From assembly GCA_021845665.1 (NCBI GenBank), contig JAJZVO010000012.1, positions 1 through 64,000 of the forward strand: a stretch of DNA of 64,000 bases, written 5' to 3'. Shown here in pieces: positions 47,707 to 57,989 of this stretch; within the stretch, counting starts at the first letter, position 1; every line of letters begins with the position of its first letter. Made by a program: the position numbers and the translations under genes. The DNA is from Bacteroidota bacterium. GTDB lineage: Bacteria; Bacteroidota; Ignavibacteria; Kryptoniales; JAKASW01. The notes under the pieces are model-generated. The model saw nothing but the letters and a program-made list of their open reading frames with translations. It made no database searches and was not told the origin of the DNA.

Positions 47707-48951
47707 TCAACTTCTGCGGATCGCCCAGTGAAACAGCTCCTTGACGGTAGGCCGCTTGCCGTAAACCAGTATCCCGATCTTGAAAATTCTTCCGGCGGCG
47801 ATCATGCAGAAATACGTCGAGGCAAGTAGGATGACCGATCCCGTAACCAGCTCCCACAAATCGGGGGTCTGAATCGGAATCCTGAACGCCATCATCGTGG
47901 GGGTAAGAAGCGGTATTAGTGTCAGTATCTTTATGTACGAGGCGCTCGGGTTCTGTGCGACAAGTGTTGCCAGAATGATGGGCAGGAACAAAAGCATCGA
48001 CACATACGAAGTCGCCTGCTGCGCCTCCTGCTCGGTTGTGACCGGCGCTCCCGCCATGACAAATATCGAAGAGTAAAAAAGAAATCCCAGGATGAAAAAC
48101 ACCCCTTCCCACCAGATGCTTCCAGGGACGGTCACGAACGCCGCCATCTGTCCCCCGAAAGCAAACGCGATCAATCCCCACACCGCAAGCTGTGTCAGAC
48201 CGAGTAGGCTCAACCCGAGTATCTTACCCGTCATTATCTCGTCTGCCGTCGTCGAAGACAGAAGGACTTCGACGATCCGGTTGGATTTTTCTTCCACGAC
48301 ACTTCTCACAAGGAGTTGACCGGAAGTAAGAACGAAAACAGCAAGAATGATTATGAAAATATACCCCAGTATAAATCCGGAACCGGCGTGCGCCTTTTCC
48401 TCTTTTCCCTCCTTCGAGAGTTTGACGGTTTCCATCTCCACCGGCTTGGAAACTTCTGCGACTATCTTCGGACTGACGCCGCGCTGTTCAAGCTCGTTTG
48501 TCATGAGAATGTCTTTAACGGCCGACTGCAGTCTGGAAATATCCTTGAAGTTCGACACGTTCTCTGACACATATTCGAACTTCCTGGAATTAATCAGGCC
48601 GGTGTCGACGACGATGTACGATGAAATGTCCTTCTGCAATACCATCCGGTTCGCTTCCTCACGCGTGCTGTCGCCTGGAGGGATCGTCACCACGTTATAG
48701 TTCGGCAGGCCGTCCGGCAATTTATATTTCTCATTGAGACTCTCGTTGAGTTGCGGCGCTATCTTCCCCGTTTCATCAATGATGCCAATGTTCACCACCG
48801 TTGTGTCCGGTTTGTTCATAAGGAGCGACGGTACGACTGCCATCACCATGATAAATACCGGCATTATTATCAGGGAAATGATGAACGCCTTTGTTTTGAC
48901 CTTCTCGATGAACTCCCAACGAGCGACAACGAGTGCTTTCTTAAGCGACAT
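47707..48951 (-). CDS. ABC-2 type exporter permease (NatB-like)
   Basis: Inner-membrane permease of 414 residues. One N-terminal membrane helix (FIISLIIMPVFIMVMAVVPS) is followed by a periplasmic domain of about 130 residues, then five to six helices clustered at 190-400 (FILGYIFIIILAVFVLTSGQ, GLTQLAVWGLIAFAFGGQMA). The motif VVEEKSNRIVEVLLSSTTAD between helices is diagnostic of NatB/ABC-2 membrane proteins. It overlaps its ATPase by 11 bases. The exported substrate is unknown; Na+ export is known for Bacillus NatAB. Confidence 0.88.
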   Translation of the reverse strand: MSLKKALVVARWEFIEKVKTKAFIISLIIMPVFIMVMAVVPSLLMNKPDTTVVNIGIIDETGKIAPQLNESLNEKYKLPDGLPNYNVVTIPPGDSTREEANRMVLQKDISSYIVVDTGLINSRKFEYVSENVSNFKDISRLQSAVKDILMTNELEQRGVSPKIVAEVSKPVEMETVKLSKEGKEEKAHAGSGFILGYIFIIILAVFVLTSGQLLVRSVVEEKSNRIVEVLLSSTTADEIMTGKILGLSLLGLTQLAVWGLIAFAFGGQMAAFVTVPGSIWWEGVFFILGFLFYSSIFVMAGAPVTTEQEAQQATSYVSMLLFLPIILATLVAQNPSASYIKILTLIPLLTPTMMAFRIPIQTPDLWELVTGSVILLASTYFCMIAAGRIFKIGILVYGKRPTVKELFHWAIRRS

Positions 48952-49855
48952 TACGGCCTCCGGTTTTGTCCCCCTTTACCGCTTCGATGAATATCGAGTT
49001 CAGTGACGCTTCTTCCACCGAGAATTTCGTGACGTCAACGAGTGAGATCGCCTGTCTGAGGAATTCCTGCCTGCTGATTCCCTCCCTTGTCCGTAACTCG
49101 GCGTAGTTCTCGTACACTTCCATTGTAGCCATATTCTCCAATTTTCTGAGACTCGAAGAGTCGCCTTCAAATTCCATATGGATCGTGTCGTCTCCGTGAT
49201 TCCTCTTGATCTCACCGAGGCTGCCGTACAGGACCACTTTCCCCTCGTTGATCAGGCAAATCCGGTCGCAGAGCTTCTCGGCCTGTTCCATCTGATGTGT
49301 CGAAAAGATGATCGTCTTTCCCTGCGACTTCATGTCACGGATAATATCCTTCATCACGATTTGATTGACGGGATCGAGTCCGGAAAAAGGCTCGTCGAGA
49401 ATCAGAAGGTCGGGCTCATGCAGCAGACATGAAATGAATTGCACCTTCTGTTGCATGCCTTTTGAGAGCTCGTCGACTTTCCGGTTTGACACGGCGGCGA
49501 GCTCCAGTCTCTTCAGCCACCGCATCGCGCGTTCCCTCGCCTCGGCAGGTGGTATGCTTCTCAACCCGCCGAAGTATACCAGCACATCTATGACTTTGCT
49601 CTTCCGGTAGAGCCCTCTCTCCTCCGGAAGGTAGGCGAGTGAATCCTTCATCCCAACATTCAAAGGCTTTCCACCGAAGAGAACGGTACCAGAGTCGGGA
49701 TCGATTATCCCGAGAGCAATTCGTATCGTCGTCGTCTTTCCAGCACCGTTCGGCCCCAATAAGCCGAAGATCTCTCCTGGGTTCACGTCGAACGAGACAC
49801 CATCGAGCGCTTTCGTGGAGCCGTAATCCTTTCTCAGTTCGCTAACGGACAGCAT
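48941..49855 (-). CDS. ABC transporter ATP-binding protein (NatA-like)
   Basis: Cytoplasmic ATPase of 304 residues. Walker A: LLGPNGAGKTTTIRIALGII. Q-loop: LAYLPEERGLYRKSKVIDVL. Signature: VDELSKGMQQKVQFISCLLH (LSKGMQQK). Walker B: LLILDEPFSGLDPVNQ, then IFSTHQMEQAEKL. The C-terminal 85 residues are the regulatory extension typical of ABC-2 ATPases. GGAGGAC precedes the ATG. It is the upstream partner of the overlapping permease. Confidence 0.92.
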   Translation of the reverse strand: MLSVSELRKDYGSTKALDGVSFDVNPGEIFGLLGPNGAGKTTTIRIALGIIDPDSGTVLFGGKPLNVGMKDSLAYLPEERGLYRKSKVIDVLVYFGGLRSIPPAEARERAMRWLKRLELAAVSNRKVDELSKGMQQKVQFISCLLHEPDLLILDEPFSGLDPVNQIVMKDIIRDMKSQGKTIIFSTHQMEQAEKLCDRICLINEGKVVLYGSLGEIKRNHGDDTIHMEFEGDSSSLRKLENMATMEVYENYAELRTREGISRQEFLRQAISLVDVTKFSVEEASLNSIFIEAVKGDKTGGRNVA

Positions 49856-49999
49856 CAGTCCTCCGATCGTGTGGAATTTACAGAGTAAAAGAGTGACAAA
49901 GTATAAGGGTTGCAGGATATTGAGTCTTGCGGAGCAGCGATTCGGTCACTTAATTCATGATCCGTGATCCTGCTCCACAAACACTCTGTCACCTTCTTC

Positions 50000-51319
50000 T
50001 CACGGCGTATTTCTATATATCATCCTTGGAAACGGTATTGTCTCTCTGACGTGATCGAGTCCGCAGATCCACGCCACAGTCCTTTCAATCCCCAGTCCAA
50101 ATCCGGAGTGCGGGACGGAGCCGTATTTCCTGAGATCGAGGTACCACTCGAATGGCTCCCTCGGAAGTTTGAATTCCTCCAGCCTCTTGACAAGCGTATC
50201 GTAGTCGTCCTCACGCTGGCTACCCCCTATGATTTCGCCGTATCCTTCAGGCGCAAGCACGTCGACCGAGAGCGTCAGCTCGGGTCTCTCAGGATCGCGC
50301 TTCATGTAAAAAGCCTTGCATGCAGCCGGATAATGGTGCACCATCACAGGCCTGTCATACTGCTGGGAAACGATCGTCTCGTCGGTACCGCCGAGATCGT
50401 TACCGTACTCGAAGTTCACACCGTTCTTCTTAAGTATCTCGACCGCCTCGTCATAATGGAGACGCGGGAACGGCCTTCTCACCGGCTGGAGCTTCGTGAC
50501 ATCCCTTTCGAGCAGCTTCAATTCTTCGGGAGAATTTTTTAAAACCGTCTGAACCACGTGCTCGATGAATTCCTCCGCAAGATCCATATCGTCGTTAAGA
50601 TCCGCCCAGGCAACCTCAGGCTCGACCATCCAAAATTCCGTTAGATGCCTCCTGGTCTTCGATTTCTCCGCACGGAAAGTCGGCCCGAAACAATAAACCT
50701 TTCCAAAAGCCATCGCCGATGCCTCGGCATACAATTGACCGCTCTGCGTAAGGTAAGCTTTGCCCAGATCGAAATATTCCGTTTCAAAGAGCGTGCTCGT
50801 TCCCTCTACAGAGGCAGGCGTCAATATCGGAGAATCCACCAGCGTAAAACCTTTGTTGTCGAAGAACTCGCGAACTGCCTTTATGATCTGATGCCGGATC
50901 CTGAGTATCGCATGCTGCCTTGAAGACCTCAGCCATAGATGCCTGTGATCCATAAGGAATTCAGTCCCGTGTTCTTTCGGCGTTATGGGATATTCCGTGG
51001 CAATGTGGACCGTCTTCATGTCCTCGACCTGGAGCTCAAAACCTCCCGGTGCGCGGTCGTCCTTATGGACCTTGCCCGTGACAGCAACGGAACTTTCCTG
51101 CGTCAACAGGTCGAACATCCCGAATACATCAGGGGTCAGCTGGTTCTTCACCGCTACGCATTGCGCTATGCCTGAGCCGTCCCTTACAAGTATGAAATGT
51201 ATCTTCCCGCTTGACCTCTTGTTATAGACCCAGCCGCGGATCGTCACGGTCTTGTCGTCGAAGCTGGAGAGATGATCGATACTGGTTACAGGATTGTTGC
51301 CTACCGGACCTTCTGACAT
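50000..51319 (-). CDS. asnS: Asparaginyl-tRNA synthetase
   Basis: Charges tRNA-Asn; class IIb synthetase of 439 residues. The N-terminal OB anticodon domain is [20 protein letters not shown] and [14 protein letters not shown]. Motif 2 appears as [20 protein letters not shown] followed by [14 protein letters not shown], and motif 3 as [32 protein letters not shown] and [14 protein letters not shown] complete the catalytic core; the pattern fits AsnRS rather than AspRS. GGAG precedes the ATG. Divergent from the epimerase gene. Confidence 0.93.
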   Translation of the reverse strand: MSEGPVGNNPVTSIDHLSSFDDKTVTIRGWVYNKRSSGKIHFILVRDGSGIAQCVAVKNQLTPDVFGMFDLLTQESSVAVTGKVHKDDRAPGGFELQVEDMKTVHIATEYPITPKEHGTEFLMDHRHLWLRSSRQHAILRIRHQIIKAVREFFDNKGFTLVDSPILTPASVEGTSTLFETEYFDLGKAYLTQSGQLYAEASAMAFGKVYCFGPTFRAEKSKTRRHLTEFWMVEPEVAWADLNDDMDLAEEFIEHVVQTVLKNSPEELKLLERDVTKLQPVRRPFPRLHYDEAVEILKKNGVNFEYGNDLGGTDETIVSQQYDRPVMVHHYPAACKAFYMKRDPERPELTLSVDVLAPEGYGEIIGGSQREDDYDTLVKRLEEFKLPREPFEWYLDLRKYGSVPHSGFGLGIERTVAWICGLDHVRETIPFPRMIYRNTP

Positions 51320-51482
51320 CTGCTACTCCATCATTGTTGTTCAGTCTGATGAACCAATATAAGTGGTGAGATTTACGCGTTCAATCTCGGCAGCACATCG
51401 CCGGACCAAGGGTTTTCAACAAATCAACTTTTATGATGGATGTCTCCGTCTTAAATTAGATGCCAGAAAGGGACTGCGCGAA

Positions 51483-52466
51483 ATGAAAGCACTTGTCACA
51501 GGTTCAACGGGCTTCATCGGAAGCCATCTTGTCGAAAAGCTTCTCCACCGGGATTACAAAGTATCATGCCTCATCAGGAAAGCTACGAAGCTCGAGTACA
51601 TCGACAAACTTCCCGTCGACCTCGTACAGGCCGATTACGAGAATATCGACTTGCTGCGTGCCGCCATTGAGGACGCAGACTACGTGTTTCACGTAGGAGG
51701 GGTGACCAAAGCCAAAGACAAGCGTGCCTACTTCGCAGGCAACCATGAAACCACCAGGAATCTTCTCGCCGCGGTCGGCAAGTACAACCCGGGTCTGAAA
51801 AGATTCGTCCTTGCGAGCAGCCTTACCGCCGTCGGACCCGGCACCGGAACTGAGGCGGTAGACGAGACGACTCCATACCACCCGATCACGACCTACGGTA
51901 GGAGCAAGATGGAAGCCGAGAAGGAGTGTCTGGCAAATATGTCCTCGCTTCCGATAACCATAATCAGGCCGCCTGCCGTTTACGGTCCGCGGGACCGTGA
52001 CATCTTCGCGTTCTTTGATTCCGTGAAGAAGCATATCATACCTTTATCCGGATTCGGCAGAAAGGTTTTAAGCTTCGTCCATGCTTATGATCTCGTTGAC
52101 GGGATCATCGCAGCTGCGGAACATCCCAAAGCGGCCAGCCAGGTGTACTTCATATCGAACGAGGATGTTTACGATTGGGGAATGCTCGGCGAGTTTGCGG
52201 CAAAGAGCATGAACACCTGGGCAATTAAGGCAAGAGTCCCGCACGCCGTGCTATTTACGATTGCCGGCATCGGTGAGTTCGCCGCAGGACTGCAGGGAAA
52301 GCCCGCTTTGGTGAATATCGAAAAAGCGCGCGACGGGGTGCAAAAGAACTGGCTCTGCAGTCCCAAGAAGGCGTTTTCCGAGCTTGGCTTCAGGACTAAG
52401 TTGTCCCTTGAAGAAGGGGTGGCAATTACAGTCGATTGGTACAAGAAAAATGGTTGGATGAAATAA
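51483..52466 (+). CDS. NAD-dependent epimerase/dehydratase (extended SDR)
   Basis: Cytoplasmic nucleotide-sugar or steroid-like SDR of 327 residues. The Rossmann motif is MKALVTGSTGFIGSHLVEKL (TGxxGxxG). The active-site Ser and Tyr appear in FVLASSLTAVGPGTG and PITTYGRSKMEAEKECL (YxxxK). IIRPPAVYGPRDRDIFAFFD is the expected downstream strand. The open frame reaches back to 51363, but the ATG at 51483 gives the correct N-terminus and has AAGGGA upstream. No sugar-nucleotide genes are adjacent, so the substrate is open. Confidence 0.87.
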   Translation: MKALVTGSTGFIGSHLVEKLLHRDYKVSCLIRKATKLEYIDKLPVDLVQADYENIDLLRAAIEDADYVFHVGGVTKAKDKRAYFAGNHETTRNLLAAVGKYNPGLKRFVLASSLTAVGPGTGTEAVDETTPYHPITTYGRSKMEAEKECLANMSSLPITIIRPPAVYGPRDRDIFAFFDSVKKHIIPLSGFGRKVLSFVHAYDLVDGIIAAAEHPKAASQVYFISNEDVYDWGMLGEFAAKSMNTWAIKARVPHAVLFTIAGIGEFAAGLQGKPALVNIEKARDGVQKNWLCSPKKAFSELGFRTKLSLEEGVAITVDWYKKNGWMK

Positions 52467-52500
52467 GTACCTTGCGAAGATTCCGAAGCTGATTCTTAAG

Positions 52501-52517
52501 CTACCTTTGCAAGGTAG
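52501..52517 (+). terminator. Possible terminator hairpin after the epimerase gene
   Basis: CTACCTTTGCAAGGTAG is a palindrome with seven-base arms around a three-base centre, about 35 bases past the epimerase stop. There is no T-run, so termination is uncertain. Confidence 0.3.
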
Positions 52518-52599
52518 CGACACCTCTAACTTACGCTGGATTCGCAAGTGCATACTCTTGCATAGAGATTTTGCTTTCTCGTAATGGCTGCTCACATGA

Positions 52600-52671
52600 C
52601 TACAATTGCGACTCACCTTGAAATGGGAGTGTTAATGACGGAAGACCTGTAAAGGTGAGTTACAATTTGTA
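52600..52671. repeat. Imperfect inverted repeat pair
   Basis: ACAATTGCGACTCACCTT (52602-52619) is largely the inverse of AAGGTGAGTTACAATTTGT (52652-52670); the inner nine bases ACTCACCTT/AAGGTGAGT are exact. About 32 bases lie between. This may be a small folded RNA element or a miniature insertion remnant. Confidence 0.5.
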
Positions 52672-52825
52672 TCGGCTTCCATTTTGAAGGGGCGACACTT
52701 GCAGTGCCCCTGCTGAAAACCTCAATTCACTATCGTCGCGGCTCAGGAACGTTGCACCGGGGGTTTCCGACCCGCTTCTCGGGTTAAGTCCCTAGAGACG
52801 CGACCCAAAAGTCCAACTACGAGAG

Positions 52826-52923
52826 CACGAAGATTTTTCACGAAGGACACGAAGGGATCTATTCATTTATCGTTCTTTCTTTGTGCTCTTTGCGCCCTTT
52901 CTTCGTGACCTTTGTGGTTAAAT
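52826..52923. repeat. Dispersed palindromic repeat (CACGAAGG type)
   Basis: The left part has CACGAAGATTTTTCACGAAG and GACACGAAGGG; the right part has CCCTTTCTTCGTGACCTTTG and TGGTTAAAT. The right half is close to the inverse of the left, forming a long imperfect hairpin. Similar CTTTGTG/CTTCGTG stretches recur between genes in many environmental genomes. A related element lies at 59489-59568. Confidence 0.6.
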
Positions 52924-52975
52924 AGTTTTGCAGCGGGTTTTCGGCCACGTCCCTAGCGACTGCGGGGCACGACCT

Positions 52976-54538
52976 TTACAGCGGTATATTCCCGTGCTTC
53001 TTCTTTGGATTCGTATCCACTTTAGACTCGAGCATTTCGAATGCACGAATAAGCCTGGCTCGCGTCTTCGCCGGCTCAATTACCTCGTCGATGTAGCCGC
53101 GTTCGGCTGCAATATACGGATTGGCAAACTTCGCGGTGTAGTCCGAAACGAGTTTCGCTTCTACTTCGTCGCGGTTGGGAGCGTTTTCAATCTCTTTCTT
53201 GAAAATAATCTCGACGGCGCCTTTGGGACCCATGACGGCGATCTCGGCAGACGGCCAGGCGAAGTTCATGTCGCCGCGGATATGTTTCGAGTTCATCACA
53301 TCGTAGGCACCGCCGTATGCTTTCCTGGTTATCACAGTAATTTTCGGGACGGTCGCTTCGCTGAAGGCATAGAGGAGCTTCGCGCCATTCTTGATAATCC
53401 CCCGCCATTCCTGGTCGGTGCCGGGGAGAAAGCCGGGGACATCTTCGAGAACGAGGAGAGGTATACTGAAGGCGTCGCAGAAGCGGACAAACCTTGCCGC
53501 CTTCGTTGAAGCATCTATATCGAGAACACCCGCGAGCACTGCAGGCTGGTTGGCCACGACTCCGATCGATCTCCCGTCCAATCTTCCGAATCCGACGATT
53601 ATGTTCTGTGCAAAGAGCTCATGGACCTCGATGAACGCGCCTTCGTCTAAGATAAGCCTGATGGCTTCCTTCATATCGTAAGGTTTAGTCGGTGTATCGG
53701 GGACGAGTGTGTTGAGTTCTGCCTCCTCTCTGTCCGGCTTGTCGTTCGTCCTCAGACGTGGCGGGTACTCACGATAATTCTGAGGTAAATAAGAGAGAAG
53801 ATTTCTAATTCCGATGAGACACTCCGCCTCGCTGTCGCAAGCGAAATGGGCAACGCCGCTTTTCGTGGCATGCGTCACTGCACCCCCGAGTTCCTCGAAT
53901 GATACATCCTCGTGTGTCACCGTCTTGACGACGTTCGGACCCGTGACGAACATGTAGCTCGTGTTCTTCACCATGAAAATGAAATCGGTGATTGCCGGCG
54001 AGTAGACGGCCCCGCCCGCAGAAGGGCCCATGATCGCAGAGATCTGCGGTACTACGCCGCTCGCGAGAGTATTTCTCAGGAAGATATCGGCATATCCGCC
54101 GAGCGAGACAACCCCTTCCTGTATCCTGGCTCCGCCCGAGTCGTTAAGACCAATGATCGGCGCCCCCATCTTCATCGCCATATCCATAACCTTGCAGATC
54201 TTCTCGGCATGCGCCTCCGAAAGCGATCCGCCGAACACTGTGAAGTCCTGGCTGTAGGCGAAAACCAGCCTCCCGTCGACCTTACCGTACCCCGTTATGA
54301 CGCCGTCCCCCGGAAACCGCTGCTTCTCCAGACCGAAGTCGTGGGAACGGTGCTTGACGAACATATCAAGCTCGGTGAACGACCCTTCGTCGAGAAGGAT
54401 CTCGAGCCGTTCGCGCGCAGTAAGTTTCCCCTTCTTGTGCTGCTCCTCCACGCGCTTCTCGCCGCCGCCGGCTTTCGCCTCTTTAATGAGTCTGCTGAGT
54501 TCCTCGAGCCTCGGCGATTCTTCTGATTTGTCTTTCAT
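52976..54538 (-). CDS. Acyl-CoA carboxylase carboxyltransferase (propionyl-CoA carboxylase beta-like)
   Basis: Transfers the carboxyl group from biotin to acyl-CoA, typically propionyl- or methylmalonyl-CoA. The 520-residue protein has the two crotonase-like halves: [38 protein letters not shown] and [19 protein letters not shown] in the first, and [40 protein letters not shown] and [20 protein letters not shown] in the second. The layout and length match the PccB/MmdA group. No biotin-carboxylase or BCCP gene is adjacent, so its complex partners lie elsewhere. Confidence 0.92.
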   Translation of the reverse strand: MKDKSEESPRLEELSRLIKEAKAGGGEKRVEEQHKKGKLTARERLEILLDEGSFTELDMFVKHRSHDFGLEKQRFPGDGVITGYGKVDGRLVFAYSQDFTVFGGSLSEAHAEKICKVMDMAMKMGAPIIGLNDSGGARIQEGVVSLGGYADIFLRNTLASGVVPQISAIMGPSAGGAVYSPAITDFIFMVKNTSYMFVTGPNVVKTVTHEDVSFEELGGAVTHATKSGVAHFACDSEAECLIGIRNLLSYLPQNYREYPPRLRTNDKPDREEAELNTLVPDTPTKPYDMKEAIRLILDEGAFIEVHELFAQNIIVGFGRLDGRSIGVVANQPAVLAGVLDIDASTKAARFVRFCDAFSIPLLVLEDVPGFLPGTDQEWRGIIKNGAKLLYAFSEATVPKITVITRKAYGGAYDVMNSKHIRGDMNFAWPSAEIAVMGPKGAVEIIFKKEIENAPNRDEVEAKLVSDYTAKFANPYIAAERGYIDEVIEPAKTRARLIRAFEMLESKVDTNPKKKHGNIPL

Positions 54539-54653
54539 GTCTTAGCCATCCTCACGGTTTGGGTTGCTTCCTCTGCGAAACCAGCCGCGGAGAAAGGGAG
54601 TTATTCACATGAACAACGCAGCGATGTCAGCTTAATCACTATATAGGTGCGAA

Positions 54654-56312
54654 TCAATTGAAAAGGAGATTCTTAGTAAAGTCATAATAGATCGTGAAGA
54701 GGAATGAAAACTGGCCTTTGTTAAGTCCAGGTACGTATGAGTAATTATGGCTTTGCGAATAATATAGCTTCAGCTTGCCGTAAAAATCTGGCCGAGGCTG
54801 ACAGATCACTGAGACGTCGAAGAGATTTGTCGACTGGACAATCCCGTAAGGAAAAGGCTCAATATAGCCGGTGGCCACTGTAATGTTCGGATCGGTAAGC
54901 CATGGCATCGTGTACGGGCCGTATAGATTTTGGCTTCCGTGCTCGAGATGCAACGCCTCGAAGCCGAGTCTCCACGAAGACGTAAGCCAGTGAGAGAGAC
55001 GCAGGTCGAGGTTCCAGAAGTCGTCACCGTAAGGGCTCGCCACGGGGTAGTTCCACAAAAGGAGTTTCTCAAAGCTGGACCAGTTGTACTCGTTGTAGAC
55101 GCGATTACGAACCATGGTGTACTAAATGTTTGCGTCCGTTCCGCTCAATCCGAAGTACGATAAAATATTCGCCGCATGAAACCCGAGATCGAAAGCATAC
55201 AGGTTCGGTTTGAGATCGCCCTTCGTCTTGTGGTCAACCTGCCAGTCATCGACCATGAGATCGCCATAGAAATTGAAATTCTTCGGCCAGAAGACGCTGA
55301 TATCGGCGCCGAGATATGCGTTAACATCCTTCTGATTGTTCACCTCTGTTTCATAAGTAACGCGCAGCGGATTTATAAGCTCCATATCGAGCGGAGCGTT
55401 CGGTCCGCCGAAAACACCCGCCTGGTAGGCTCCAAGAAATACTTTGTTATCGATGTTGAATTCAAATCTCGACCCGGTAAGATACCTGTTAGCGAGTGGA
55501 TCGGGTAGTCCGGCCGTCGGCCCGGGTCCGTTTGGAGCATAGTTGTTGGTGTCCGGCGTAAACTCAAGCATAGGGTTGAGCTGCGCCACAAACCAGTTGA
55601 ACTTAACCACGTTCGTGTGCACGAACAAAGACGCCATATCGAACGCACCGGGTGTCGTCGACACGAGCAAGGTCCCGTTGTTTCCGTACCCCCACGAGAG
55701 ATAATCCCTTCCAAAAGTGAAATAGAAATTCGGATCAGAATAGCGCGCGTAAGCCTGCTGATGGACCGCGTCGAGTCCGAATTTCGTCGACCCGGTGTAT
55801 AATGTATCGTCCTTCAAAGTCTGATCGATCGTGGCATCGGTGTACAAAATAAGATGATTCCCCACCTGGAACCCGAACTCACTTCTCAGCAACGGTCTGA
55901 ACTCGACTTTGCCCGCATACTTGAATGTTTGGTAATCTCCTTTTGCGACATTACCGAATGCCTCCTCCGCGAATCTCGCTCCGACGAAAGACGTATCAGC
56001 ATTAGAATCCTTCGCAGTGACTATTCGGATGTCGTACGAAAACTCACGCTCCAGCTTCTCGATAAGCCACCTGTCTGTCTTCGGGATCCTCGATAAATCG
56101 ACGTGCCTTTCAAGTTTTACGAGAGCCTTCGCAACTTCGCTTCGTGTATATGGTTTGAAGCCGGGACTAAGAACGAACAAATATCCCCTGTTCTGCAGCT
56201 GTTGTATCACATCATATGTCCAGTTATCAACCGGTATACTGTATTCATCCTGTGCGTAAGTGAAGGAGGCGGTTGTTAGTGCCACGACGCAAACGATAAT
56301 TCCTAGCTTCAT
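54654..56312 (-). pseudogene. Wzi-like outer-membrane protein interrupted by an in-frame TAG
   Basis: One continuous frame of about 553 codons with a single TAG at 55122-55124. Before it: signal MKLGIIVCVVALTTASFTYA, an SLH-like N-domain (NWTYDVIQQLQNRGYLFVLS, TRSEVAKALVKLER), then barrel strands (FYFTFGRDYLSWGYGNNGTL, SRFEFNIDNKVFLGAYQAGV) up to GLSGTDANI. After it, unbroken: YTMVRNRVYNEYNWSSFEKL, WRLGFEALHLEHGSQNLYGP and the end FLFTIYYDFTKNLLFN. The layout matches capsule-assembly Wzi-type proteins. The missing residue is probably glutamate (GAG to TAG). Either a nonsense mutation, suppression or a sequence error. Confidence 0.75.
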
Positions 56313-56478
56313 CTATTTCCTTAGAATGGTAAAAGCAAGCCCGGCCGAATCGGAAGATACAGATCGGACACACGAAGTTATTTCAGCCAGCCCTGCAATC
56401 TTTTATTAGGTAAGTGAATGGATTTCCGAGAAACGGACACCCGATAATGACAAATCCGTAAGGTACTTGGCAGGCCGA

Positions 56479-57078
56479 TCAGCGGTATATGATTACGTCA
56501 GTACGGCGGTTATCCGCTCTGCCGGCTGCGGTGGTGTTAGGCGCGATCGGCTTACTGGATCCGTTTGCAACGAGCGTAATTTCGTTCAGCGGTACACCGA
56601 GACGAGCCGAGAGAGAGTCGGCAACGTGCGCTGCCCTTTGCCTCGAAAGCTTCACGTTATACCAGGGTGCGCCTATCGAATCGGCATTACCTTCCACGAC
56701 AATGTGAATGCCGCCCGCCCCACGCCGCCTCAACAGGCTCTGGATCCTGTCGAAAATACAGTAGACGTTTTTATTGACATGAGATTTGTTGAATGCAAAG
56801 TAAATCCGAACGGGAGAATTGCGTAGCCCTGCTTCTGAAGATTGCGCCCTTGACACCGGTGCTACCGGCTTAGCCGCCACAACTTCTGAGCGAGTGCCTG
56901 CCCCCTCGTTCTTTTCCGTCGCCGGAGCAGAAGCCGACACCGAAGGCAATTTGGAGGGGACATTGTAATGTGGTTTCTTGGCGGCAGGCTTAAACTCGAA
57001 GAAAAGAAAGAGCAAGGCACCAAGAACGACTAAACCAATCAGCACCTTGCCACCGGGTTGAATTTTTACACGCGCCAT
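56479..57078 (-). CDS. Inner-membrane-anchored OmpA-domain protein
   Basis: Membrane-tethered peptidoglycan-binding protein of 199 residues. A single N-terminal helix (GKVLIGLVVLGALLFLFFEF) is followed by a Pro/Ala-rich linker (residues 30-90). The OmpA C-terminal domain reads RIYFAFNKSHVNKNVYCIFD, HIVVEGNADSIGAPWYNVKL, SRQRAAHVADSLSARLGVPL and RADNRRTDVII. The NADSIGAPWYN...LSRQRA pattern is the meso-diaminopimelate-binding site. It follows the coiled-coil gene by about 70 bases and may act with it. Confidence 0.87.
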   Translation of the reverse strand: MARVKIQPGGKVLIGLVVLGALLFLFFEFKPAAKKPHYNVPSKLPSVSASAPATEKNEGAGTRSEVVAAKPVAPVSRAQSSEAGLRNSPVRIYFAFNKSHVNKNVYCIFDRIQSLLRRRGAGGIHIVVEGNADSIGAPWYNVKLSRQRAAHVADSLSARLGVPLNEITLVANGSSKPIAPNTTAAGRADNRRTDVIIYR

Positions 57079-57146
57079 ATATCAGAATTGTTTTGTGGGG
57101 CCGCACGTCAACACCTGCGGAGGAATCACGAATTCAAATCCGGAGA

Positions 57147-57815
57147 TCAGCTTTCGGAAGGAGTCGAAGGGGCTTTTCTCCGCTTCGGGCTGTGGGATTG
57201 CTCTGAGACGTCCTGCGGAACGAAATACTGCAGGACACCCGACAGCCGCTGCTCTTCTTTCTCCTTCTCTTCCTGCCATGCCTGGAACTTATCGCGAGCC
57301 TCCTTGACGGAATTATTGTTGTCTTCCATCTTCTCGCGGATCTCGTTGAATATTCTTTCCATCTCTTCCTGGAGGCGCTTGTTCTCTTCACTCTTCTTCT
57401 GTTCCATCTCGCGCAGCCTTCGCTCTTCGATCTTCTCGAATTGCGTCAGTGCCTTGTCTCGCTTGACGGCGTCCTGGATGACATCTTCCGCGGGTATGCG
57501 CAGGGCTTCCAGAGCGACCATAAGCGCGCTCCGTTTTATCTCGGTAGAGGCACCTTTGAGATGCGAACTTTTCAAGAGTTCTTCGGCACGGTACACCGTA
57601 AAAGCGTTCGCAGGCTCCTTGATTCCGAAGGCCTGATAAATCGCTTCGAAGCTCGGAAGTTCTTCGCCGACACGCGCGACGGGTTGTTCGAGCTGAGGCT
57701 CGCCGATCTCCACGCGCGAAGGTGGTTGCGACTGAGTGGGCTCTACGGCCAGCTCGGCTTTCTTCTCTTCGTCTTCAACCGATACGAATACGTTGTACCA
57801 TTTTTTTTCCGCCAT
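57147..57815 (-). CDS. Coiled-coil protein of unknown function
   Basis: Unrecognised 222-residue cytoplasmic protein. Residues of about 50-105 form a compact domain (LPSFEAIYQAFGIKEPANAF, TVYRAEELLKSSHLKGASTE, IKRSALMVALEALRIPAEDV). A long Glu/Lys/Arg-rich coiled coil follows (about 110-190, QFEKIEERRLREMEQKKSEE, EMERIFNEIREKMEDNNNSV) and a basic tail. GGAGG lies five bases before the ATG. It precedes the OmpA-domain gene on the same strand, so a cytoplasmic partner of an envelope complex is plausible. Confidence 0.78.
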   Translation of the reverse strand: MAEKKWYNVFVSVEDEEKKAELAVEPTQSQPPSRVEIGEPQLEQPVARVGEELPSFEAIYQAFGIKEPANAFTVYRAEELLKSSHLKGASTEIKRSALMVALEALRIPAEDVIQDAVKRDKALTQFEKIEERRLREMEQKKSEENKRLQEEMERIFNEIREKMEDNNNSVKEARDKFQAWQEEKEKEEQRLSGVLQYFVPQDVSEQSHSPKRRKAPSTPSES

Positions 57816-57989
57816 ATTACCTCCAGAAATTCAACCTAATTTAGAAGCGGGACGACACTTAATCAAGTTTCGTGAAGAAAAAAGTGTGGAAGGTCACTGC
57901 AACACAAACCGAACTTCTTCTCCCAGTTCTGGAGCCGGAAGTCTCCAGCATCCCCGCACTCGCCTCAGAGCACAAATCTCGCTTATTGT

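Larger units (their letters stand above)
52467..52975. other. Composite intergenic region with inverted repeats
   Basis: About 510 bases with no gene but several repeats, listed separately (52501, 52600, 52826). The rest contains recurring short strings such as GTCCCTAG (52788 and 52950 areas) and CGGGTTTTC-like pairs, suggesting layered repeat insertions. Confidence 0.4.
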
